Shown here: positions 57,928 to 64,000 of the stretch, one piece after another | Position numbering within the stretch: the first letter of the stretch is position 1 | Layout: each line of letters starts with the position of its first letter | Assembly: GCF_019063845.1 (NCBI RefSeq) | Contig: NZ_CP077683.1 | Location: 2,906,501 to 2,970,500 of the forward strand | DNA from: Geomonas subterranea | GTDB lineage: Bacteria > Desulfobacterota > Desulfuromonadia > Geobacterales > Geobacteraceae | Reading direction: 5' to 3' | DNA: 64,000 bases | Position numbers and translations under genes: made by a program | The notes under the pieces: model-generated | What the model was told of the DNA's origin: nothing | The model's input: only the letters and a program-made list of their open reading frames with translations | Database searches by the model: none

Positions 57928-58488
57928 ATGGAGCAGGCGGAAAACAACAAGACGGGGACGATGGGGGATCTGGCGCGCGACGCGCAGGGACAGTTGCGCC
58001 AGGGACTTCTCGACGAGATAGGGCGCCTGAAACGGTTCTCCAACCGGGGACTTTGGGCGCTTTCCCTGTTTCTGCTTTTGAGCACCGTCGCCTGGCGTGA
58101 CTTCTGGTTTCTGCCGAGGCCGCAGGAGGTGGTGGCCGCGCTGGGAGCGGCGCCCAAGCCTCTCATGATCAGCCTGGTGCTCGTGCTCTACACCTTCTCG
58201 GCCATCATACTGAGTCTGTCCCGCATGATGGGCGGGGTGCGCCATCCGAGCAGCTTCTGCCACGTCGGCTACCTGACCGGCTTCTACCTCTTCTACTATT
58301 TCGCCGAGGCGCTCCAGGACAACTACTGGGCTGTCTTCGGCGCAGGCTTCACCATCCTCTGCCTGGAAAGCTACCGGATCTGGACCTTCTGCAGCGACCA
58401 GATCGGCAAACGCAGCGAACAACTCGCCTTCCTGGAGCGAAACGGCAGGATGCCCCCCGAAGAAGACGAAGGTTCCCTCTACGACTGA
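57928..58488 (+). CDS. Membrane protein, paralog of the 43006 gene
   Basis: A 186-aa inner-membrane protein with about four helices (ALSLFLLLSTVAWRDFWFL; SLVLVLYTFSAIILSLS; YLTGFYLFYYFAEAL; FGAGFTILCLESYRIW). The opening GLLDEIGRLKRFSNRGLWALSLFL and the later CHVGYLTGFYLFYYF align with the protein at 43006-43551. The ribosome site is weak. It is the last gene of the second respiratory operon, matching the position of its paralog. Confidence 0.75.
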   Translation: MEQAENNKTGTMGDLARDAQGQLRQGLLDEIGRLKRFSNRGLWALSLFLLLSTVAWRDFWFLPRPQEVVAALGAAPKPLMISLVLVLYTFSAIILSLSRMMGGVRHPSSFCHVGYLTGFYLFYYFAEALQDNYWAVFGAGFTILCLESYRIWTFCSDQIGKRSEQLAFLERNGRMPPEEDEGSLYD

Positions 58489-58497
58489 CCTCCCCCC

Positions 58498-58734
58498 TCA
58501 GTTCTCCGCCGCGCTCAGCTTCTCGTAGCTGCTGCAGGGCTGTCCGGTCTTCATGCGCGGGACGTCGAGCACCGTGTAGATGGTGCAGCGCCCCTTCTGG
58601 TGCAGCTTGCAATCCTCGAAGCTGCAGACCACGTAGGCACGGTCGTTAGGGCCGGTCAGCATCTGCTCCAGCTTCTCGGCGATCTTGTCGTTTTTTCCCG
58701 CCATAGCCGCTATCTGCGCGAGTTTGTCCTCCAT
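58498..58734 (-). CDS. Small four-Cys hypothetical protein
   Basis: A 78-aa protein I cannot name. The C-terminal half has four Cys, C-x4-C-x7-C and a later C (VVCSFEDCKLHQKGRCTIY and GQPCSSYEKL), which could bind zinc or an iron-sulfur centre. The N-terminus (LAQIAAMAGKNDKIAEKLEQM) is helical. GGGAGGTGG before the ATG is a strong ribosome site. It converges with the preceding membrane gene with a 9-bp gap. Confidence 0.7.
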   Translation of the reverse strand: MEDKLAQIAAMAGKNDKIAEKLEQMLTGPNDRAYVVCSFEDCKLHQKGRCTIYTVLDVPRMKTGQPCSSYEKLSAAEN

Positions 58735-58816
58735 GGGCCACCTCCCTTAGAAATTACCGGCTACCGGGCCGGTAGCTGAGCCAGAAGACTAGCATCATAC
58801 GCCACGCCCCGCCATA

Positions 58817-58852
58817 AAAAAAAGGCCCCGTGCCGTCGAACGGGGCCTTTTC
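58817..58852 (-). terminator. Bidirectional terminator after sfrA
   Basis: AAAAGGCCCCGT and ACGGGGCCTTTT form a 12-bp stem with A/T tails on both sides. It follows sfrA on the minus strand. Confidence 0.85.
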
Positions 58853-58876
58853 GTCAGTCATGCCATGACCGGCGGG

Positions 58877-61348
58877 TTACGCTTTTTCAACCTTCACTTC
58901 TACCAGGTTGCAGTTCCCCTTGAGCAGCGCGTTGGCATTGAGGTCGCGGAAGTGCGAGGGGGCGAAGAGAAGCCCCGGCTGAAGCTTGGCGCTGATCCTG
59001 GCCGCAGCGGTGAGGGCGCCGTTGCCGGAGCTGAGCCTGACACTCGCCCCTTCGGCGATGCCGAGTGCTGCCGCATCGGCCGGGTGCAGTTCCACGAAGC
59101 CGGCCGGAGCCACATCGAGGTTGGCGTCGGATCGGGTGGTGGAGGTGCCGTTATGGAACCCGATGGGGCCGACCAGGAGCTGGAATTTCGGCCGGGCGGG
59201 TGCCGCGGGCTTGGCGACCGGCGCCAGGGCTGCGTCGGTTCTCGAGACGCTCCCCCCCTTGATGACGCCGTTGCGCGAGCCGTCGAAGGGGTGGTACCCC
59301 TTGGCCGCCCCCTTGATCTCCGCCATGATGCCCGCCGGCGTGATCGTCTGCGCGGTGCCGGTCAGCTTGCCGTAGAGACCCGCCAGGATGGCCCAGTCTT
59401 CCCTGGCCTGGCCCGGGGCGTCCACGGCCTTGAAGATGGCCTGCACGCGGTTGTCCAGGGAGGTGAAGGAGCCGCTCTTCTCCGCGGCGGCACCTGCCGG
59501 CAGCACGACGTGGGCGTACTCGAGGGCATCCCCCTGGAAGACGTCCTGCACCACCAGGAGTTCCAGCTTGCCCAGCGCCTTGCGGATGCGCTGGTTGTCC
59601 GGGAGGCCGGACAGGTCGCACCCAAGGAGGTACAGCGCCTTGATGCTCCCCTGCTCGATCCCCTCGACGATGCCCCAGATGTCCTTGCCGCCGGCGCCCG
59701 GGGCGACCCCCATGTCCAGCATCCCCACGGTGTTGTTCTTGGCGTCGACCGGGAAGATGCCTCCCCCCTGCTCGCTTGCCGATCCGGTGAGGACGGCGAG
59801 GTCGGCCAGGGCTGCGATCTTCGCGGAGGCATCCGCGCTCCTGATCAGGTCCGCGCCGAAGACGATGGCGACGCGGCTCATCCCGGAGAGCTGCCGTACC
59901 GCGTTTTCGACCGCGGCCACGGTGATGCCGGCCTGCTGGCAGAGTTCGTCCATGGAGAGCTGCGCGAGCCCGTCCTTGATGCTCTCGGCACCGGCCGGAA
60001 GGGGCACCCCTGCCTCGACCAGTCCCTTCATCAGGGCGTAGATGACCTGGAGCTCGGCGCCGGGGAGATGTTTGAGGTGCGCGTTGGAGAACTTCCTGAG
60101 CTTCACGTCGCGCATGTTGACCAGCACGAGGCGGGCGTCCTTCTTGGTGGCCGCCTTGATGACGCGGTATTCGGCCCCGGTCGCCTCGGCGTTCAGGTCG
60201 CAGCCAAACACCAGGATCGCCTGTGCCTCGTCCAGGGCGTCCAGCTGCTTGCTGGCCCCGGTGAAGCCGAAGCGTCTCTGCATCTGGGCCTGCGCCTGCG
60301 CGAAGCCAAGCCCCGCCTCGGAGTCGAGGTTGAAGCTGCCGAGCGCCTCGCTGAAGATCTTGCGGAACAGGAAGCTCTCTTCGTTGGTCACCCTCGGGGA
60401 GCCAAGACCCGCCACGGCCTTGCCGCCGTCACGCGCCACGATCTCCTTCAGCTTTGCGGCCGCCGTGGAAAGGGCGGTGTCCCAGTCCGTCTTGGCGAGC
60501 GCGCCGGAGTCGCCGCGCAGCAGGGGATCGGAGAGACGTTCCAACGAATGCAGGTAGCGGTAGCCGAAGCGGCCGTTGATGCAGAGGTTGCCGTTGTTGT
60601 AGCTGTCGTCCTCGCTGGTGACGCGCTCGACGCGACCGTCTTTGGCGTGGTACTCGATCTGGCAGCCGGCACCGCAGAAGGCGCAGACACTGGGAATGCG
60701 GTTGAAGGTCCAGGGGCGTCCCTTGAACTTGAAGGGCTTGGTGATGAGCGCGCCGGTTGGGCAGGCCGCGACGCAGTTGCCGCAGAACTCGCAGTTGAGC
60801 GGTTTGCCGTCGACGGTGTCGATGATGGCGTCCTCACCCTTGTTGACCACCTCGATGGCGTCGCAGCCGACCACCTCGTGGTCCACCTTCACGCACTTCT
60901 CACAGAGGATGCAGCGGTTCGGGTCGCTTTCGATGAGCGGCCAGTCGTAGCGGATCGCCTTGCGCTCGAGGATCGCCGAGTAATCCTGCTTGGTCGCGTT
61001 CAGCGCGTAGCAGGAATCCTGCAGGTCGCACTCGCCGCCGGCGTCGCAGACCGGACAGTCCAGCGGGTGGTTCACCAGCATGAGCTCCATGATCTTGCGC
61101 CGGGCTTCCCTGAGGGCCGGGGTGTCCGTGGTGACCTCGATCCCCTCCTTGACCGGCGTGTTGCAGGCGGTCATGGTACGCTCCACACCCGCGACCTCTA
61201 CCGCGCAGACGCGGCAGGCGCCGGTGGGGGAGACCTTCTTGAGCCAGCACAGCGTCGGGATCGTGATCCCAACCGTGGCTGCGGCCTCCAGTATGGTGGT
61301 ACCTTTTTCGACCTGCACGCTTTTGCCATCGATGGTTAAGCTGACCAT
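58877..61348 (-). CDS. sfrA: NADPH-dependent Fe(III) oxidoreductase alpha subunit (NuoG-like)
   Basis: An 823-aa cytosolic iron-sulfur subunit related to NuoG. Order: [2Fe-2S] domain (TLCWLKKVSPTGACRVCAVEV, with the fourth Cys in TACNTPV), H-x3-C-x2-C-x5-C (HPLDCPVCDAGGEC, about 93-106), two [4Fe-4S] ferredoxin sites (CILCEKCVKVDHEVVGC; CEFCGNCVAACP), then a molybdopterin-type [4Fe-4S] site (CAFCGAGC) and a large molybdopterin-oxidoreductase-like domain. The length (~87 kDa) and the sfrB neighbour fit SfrA of G. sulfurreducens. The start ATG has GAGG upstream. A NuoG of complex I would have other nuo genes, which are not here. Confidence 0.88.
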   Translation of the reverse strand: MVSLTIDGKSVQVEKGTTILEAAATVGITIPTLCWLKKVSPTGACRVCAVEVAGVERTMTACNTPVKEGIEVTTDTPALREARRKIMELMLVNHPLDCPVCDAGGECDLQDSCYALNATKQDYSAILERKAIRYDWPLIESDPNRCILCEKCVKVDHEVVGCDAIEVVNKGEDAIIDTVDGKPLNCEFCGNCVAACPTGALITKPFKFKGRPWTFNRIPSVCAFCGAGCQIEYHAKDGRVERVTSEDDSYNNGNLCINGRFGYRYLHSLERLSDPLLRGDSGALAKTDWDTALSTAAAKLKEIVARDGGKAVAGLGSPRVTNEESFLFRKIFSEALGSFNLDSEAGLGFAQAQAQMQRRFGFTGASKQLDALDEAQAILVFGCDLNAEATGAEYRVIKAATKKDARLVLVNMRDVKLRKFSNAHLKHLPGAELQVIYALMKGLVEAGVPLPAGAESIKDGLAQLSMDELCQQAGITVAAVENAVRQLSGMSRVAIVFGADLIRSADASAKIAALADLAVLTGSASEQGGGIFPVDAKNNTVGMLDMGVAPGAGGKDIWGIVEGIEQGSIKALYLLGCDLSGLPDNQRIRKALGKLELLVVQDVFQGDALEYAHVVLPAGAAAEKSGSFTSLDNRVQAIFKAVDAPGQAREDWAILAGLYGKLTGTAQTITPAGIMAEIKGAAKGYHPFDGSRNGVIKGGSVSRTDAALAPVAKPAAPARPKFQLLVGPIGFHNGTSTTRSDANLDVAPAGFVELHPADAAALGIAEGASVRLSSGNGALTAAARISAKLQPGLLFAPSHFRDLNANALLKGNCNLVEVKVEKA

Positions 61349-61403
61349 ATAAAAACCTCAGTATTCGGTGTAATGAATTGCAATAGGTCCGGGTGCTGCC
61401 GCC

Positions 61404-63416
61404 CTAGACGGCCACCATGGCGACCCGGTAGCAGCGCAGGCACCTCTCGGCCTCCCGCACCGCCTGGCTGTTGCCGTAGCCCAGTTCCACCTCGCAGTAG
61501 TTCTTGTAGCTCGCCCTCTCCCTGCCGTGCACCTCCTTCTGGTGCTCGCGCGAGGCGCTGTCCAGCCACTGCACGTCCTCGTTCTTGTCGTAGACGCCGA
61601 AGTAGGTGAGGATGTCCTCCATCCGTTCGTCGTCGGTGAGGTCGACGCCCTTTCCTTCCAGGTAGCGCTGGATCACCTTGGCGGCGCGGTGGCCGTTGCC
61701 GACGCAGGCCACGACGGTGAGCGGGCCGATCTCGGCGTCGCCCGATGCGAAGACCCCGTCGCAGTCGGTGATCAGGGTCCTGGAGAGCATGTTGCCCATG
61801 CCGTCCTTCAGGTCCTTGCCGTCGTGCCCCTTGAGCGGCACGTACTTGGTGACGATGGTGCTCCACTTGGTGGTGTCGATCCCCGCGTCGGCCGGGATGA
61901 AGGAGAGGTCGGCGTCCTGGCCGATGGCCGGGATGATGGTGTCGCACTCGATGATGAACTCGGAGCCCGGCACCGGTTCCGGACGGCGGCGCCCGGAGGC
62001 GTCCGGCTCGCCCAGGGCCATCCTGATCAGCTCGACCCCGGTGACCTCGTTCTGGTCGTTGGCGATGACCTTGGTCGGGAGCACCTGGAACTCGAAGCGC
62101 ACCCCTTCCTCGTCCGCCCCGTCGACCTCCCAGACGTCCGCCGGCATCTCGTTGCGGGAGCGGCGGTAGACCAGCACCGACTCTTCGGCCCCCTCGCGCA
62201 GCGCCACCCTGACGCAGTCGATGGCGGTGTTGCCGCCGCCGACTACGAAGACCTTCTTGCCCATCCCGGTGGGAAGGCCCAGGTACACGTTTCTCAGGAA
62301 GTCGATGCCGCCGGTCAGGAAGCCCTTGTACCCCTTGTCCTCGCCCTCGACACCCATCGGCTTGGAGCGGTGTGCGCCCGGCGCGAGGAGCACGGAGTCA
62401 AACTTCTGCCTCAGCTCGTCGAGGGTGATGTCCTTGCCCACCCGGGTGTTGTAGATGATCTCGACGCCGAGCCCCTGGATGATGTCGATGTCGCGCTGCA
62501 GCAGGTGACGCGGCTGACGGTAGGGGGGGATGCCGACGGCGACCATGCCGCCGCCCAGAGGAAGCGCTTCGTAGATGGTGACCGGGTACCCTTCCAGGGC
62601 CAGGTAATAGGCGGCGGCGAGACCTGCCGGGCCCGCCCCCACCACGGCGACCTTCTTGGACTGCTTCGCCTTGGGAGCCATCGGGGGGAGGTGGCCGTGC
62701 TGCCACTCGTAGTCGGATGCGCTGCGCTTGAGGACCATGATGTTGATCGGCTCGTCCACGTTCTTCCTGCGGCAGGCGGTCTCGCACGGGTGCGGGCAGA
62801 CGCGGCCGCAGACCGAGGGAAGCGGCATCGACTCGCGGATGGTCTCCAGCGAATCGCCGAAACGGTAATCCTTCACCGACTCGATATAGGCAGGGATATC
62901 GATGTGGGCCGGGCACTTGTCCATGCAGGGGGCGGTGTACTTCTCGATGTAGCGGAATTCCGAGGAGAGACTCTTGGCGCCGCGGATGTAGTTCACGAAG
63001 GCATCGCGGAAGTGGGTCACCGCGTCGATGACCGGTACCGCCGAACTCGGGCAGAGGGTGCACTTGCAGTGCGACAAGACGCTCCCGACGTCGAGGATGG
63101 TGTCCAGGTCCTCTTCCTTGCCGCGCCCTTCCATGATCCCGGAGAGGGCGTCCATGATGACGCGCGTCCCCTTCTTGCCCGGGGTGCACTTGCCGCAGAC
63201 GTACTTGGTCTGCACACGCTTCATGTACTCGGCGACCATGGCAGGGATGTCGACATCCTTGTTGTACAAAATGATGCCGTCCCAGCCGATGAAGGCCGAA
63301 AGCGGCCGCTCCCCGTCGTAGGTGGCGGGCAGCTTGAAGGAGACTTCCTTCTTCTCGCCCCCCTTGCGGTTATCAACTACGTTTCTGCCCCAGCTGGAAA
63401 AAACTACCTCTGCCAC
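61404..63416 (-). CDS. sfrB: NADPH-dependent Fe(III) oxidoreductase beta subunit (NuoF/GltD fusion)
   Basis: A 670-aa flavoprotein. Residues ~1-165 match the C-terminal part of NuoF with its [4Fe-4S] site (CGKCTPGKKGTR; HCKCTLC). Residues ~165-660 match the GltD-type FAD/NADPH oxidoreductase: CMDKCPAHIDIPAYI, CGRVCPHPCETACRRKNVDEPINI, FAD loop VVGAGPAGLAAAYYLALEG (about 254), NADPH loop VVGGGNTAIDCVRVALREG (about 390), and TIIPAIGQD. GGAGG precedes the GTG start. It is upstream of sfrA in the same operon. It would oxidise NADPH and feed electrons to SfrA; the name follows the Geobacter SfrAB complex. Confidence 0.88.
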   Translation of the reverse strand: MAEVVFSSWGRNVVDNRKGGEKKEVSFKLPATYDGERPLSAFIGWDGIILYNKDVDIPAMVAEYMKRVQTKYVCGKCTPGKKGTRVIMDALSGIMEGRGKEEDLDTILDVGSVLSHCKCTLCPSSAVPVIDAVTHFRDAFVNYIRGAKSLSSEFRYIEKYTAPCMDKCPAHIDIPAYIESVKDYRFGDSLETIRESMPLPSVCGRVCPHPCETACRRKNVDEPINIMVLKRSASDYEWQHGHLPPMAPKAKQSKKVAVVGAGPAGLAAAYYLALEGYPVTIYEALPLGGGMVAVGIPPYRQPRHLLQRDIDIIQGLGVEIIYNTRVGKDITLDELRQKFDSVLLAPGAHRSKPMGVEGEDKGYKGFLTGGIDFLRNVYLGLPTGMGKKVFVVGGGNTAIDCVRVALREGAEESVLVYRRSRNEMPADVWEVDGADEEGVRFEFQVLPTKVIANDQNEVTGVELIRMALGEPDASGRRRPEPVPGSEFIIECDTIIPAIGQDADLSFIPADAGIDTTKWSTIVTKYVPLKGHDGKDLKDGMGNMLSRTLITDCDGVFASGDAEIGPLTVVACVGNGHRAAKVIQRYLEGKGVDLTDDERMEDILTYFGVYDKNEDVQWLDSASREHQKEVHGRERASYKNYCEVELGYGNSQAVREAERCLRCYRVAMVAV

Positions 63417-63776
63417 TTAGGCCTCCGAAATAGCTGTAAAATTGGCCGCATTATCGGCTAAATATTTACATTTATTAAGTAAATTGTCCGGTGCACATTG
63501 TATACAGTATCCAGTTTTTACCACATCACTCAGCTCTAATCAAGCGAAAAATCATTCGGATTATCGCTGTGGTAGGCCGTATACGACAAGCACCGACCGC
63601 GGCGTCGGGCGCTCCTCCGCATAGCTGCAATTAATGGTTGTTTTTGTCGCCGTTAGGCCCTAACATCGCCCCGGGCGCGGCGCGCCCCCCTTAAAGAACA
63701 CTCAACTTTTGCAGGGAAGAGCCGATAATTATCGGGAAGCGCCCATGAACATCCTGTGGGCGTCTCCGGAGGGGTC
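63417..63776. other. Divergent intergenic region upstream of sfrB
   Basis: The 360-bp gap has an A+T-rich block near 63440-63500 that should hold the sfrBA promoter, though no clear -35/-10 pair was found. A palindrome GTATAC is near 63503. The rest is unremarkable; frames across it show no protein character. Confidence 0.5.
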
Positions 63777-64000
63777 ATGGAGACCGACATTCTTGACGGC
63801 ACTGGACTCAAACTGCAACTGAGCCCGAACCAGATGTCTTTGCTGGCGCAGTACACCCCGGTCGCCCAGAGACGCGCGCTGGACGCCGGGCAACTGCGCG
63901 AGGCGATCGAGGCGTCGGGGTACGGGGAGCTCTTCATTTCCCAGGACGCCCTGGTGCAGGTGCTGCAGCGCTGCGCCGTCTCTCCGGTCGCATTCACCCT
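63777..64000 (+). CDS. N-terminal fragment, possibly FapA/DUF342-like
   Basis: At least 74 residues are present before the window ends. The ATG at 63777 has GGAGGGG upstream. The sequence METDILDGTGLKLQLSPNQM then LREAIEASGYGELFISQDALVQVLQRC has a pattern I associate with the N-terminal part of FapA/DUF342 proteins (LFISQDAL-like). With so little sequence this is tentative; helix-rich hypothetical is the safe description. Confidence 0.5.
   Translation, partial: METDILDGTGLKLQLSPNQMSLLAQYTPVAQRRALDAGQLREAIEASGYGELFISQDALVQVLQRCAVSPVAFT

Noticed and set aside
58877..63416. Complex I genes nuoG and nuoF
   Set aside because: The second protein is a NuoF-fragment/GltD fusion and no other nuo genes are present. 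The pair fits SfrAB better.

Overview
The window looks like a chromosomal segment of a member of the Geobacteraceae (Geobacter, Geomonas or Citrifermentans type). It is GC-rich and densely coded. Its content is typical of dissimilatory metal reducers: multiheme c-type cytochromes, two Cbc-type quinol:cytochrome modules, an SfrAB-type cytoplasmic Fe(III)/NADPH oxidoreductase, many two-component proteins and sigma-54 regulators. These assignments come from motifs and remembered family architecture; no database search was possible. I see no tRNA or rRNA genes, CRISPR array, transposase or prophage.

Layout. 0-3.2 kb: minus-strand sucA and the start of sucB (2-oxoglutarate dehydrogenase). 3.3-7.8 kb: DUF190 protein, crcB/fluC fluoride channel, a frameshifted outer-membrane barrel gene and a ribonuclease E/G with a long basic tail. 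8.3-13.6 kb: a degenerate 18-19 bp tandem repeat, a HEPN-like protein, a DUF2721 membrane protein, an amidohydrolase and two large uncharacterised proteins (one with LysM). 13.7-17.3 kb: a ferritin-like protein and an envelope operon (an 780-aa alanine-rich exported protein followed by a LysM/TPR protein). 17.5-24.8 kb: DMT exporter, MaoC-type hydratase, HD hydrolase, YajD-type HNH protein, ABC-F ATPase, lon. 24.9-28.1 kb: paired M16 peptidases and a 36-aa rubredoxin-like protein. 28.3-35.8 kb: scpB-like decarboxylase, a 1132-aa GH13 protein, mltG and a response regulator with a J-like domain. 36-41.5 kb: periplasmic binding protein, chemoreceptor, AspT-type transporter.

The most interesting part is 41.5-58.5 kb. 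A dodecaheme cytochrome gene (OmcQ-like) converges on a minus-strand operon that encodes a small membrane protein, a membrane-tethered pseudo-receiver, a heptaheme cytochrome (CbcA-like), a cytochrome b (CbcB-like) and a membrane protein. Next come an NtrC-type regulator, a hybrid histidine kinase and a second NtrC-type regulator. Divergent from these is a second operon: small membrane protein, pseudo-receiver, small membrane protein, 57-aa membrane peptide, pentaheme cytochrome, four-cluster ferredoxin, NrfD-type membrane protein, heme-binding sensor-like protein and membrane protein. The two operons share paralogous accessory parts. Both pseudo-receivers have glycine where the phospho-acceptor aspartate should be, and what is split into two genes in one operon is fused into one in the other. 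Three sigma-54 promoters, three identical-architecture palindromes (GTATAG-N5-CTATAC) and four copies of CGGCCACTTRC lie in their upstream regions, which suggests one sigma-54 circuit governing alternative quinol-oxidising respiratory modules.

58.9-63.4 kb: sfrA and sfrB, which would oxidise NADPH in the cytoplasm. The window ends inside a gene that may be FapA/DUF342-like.
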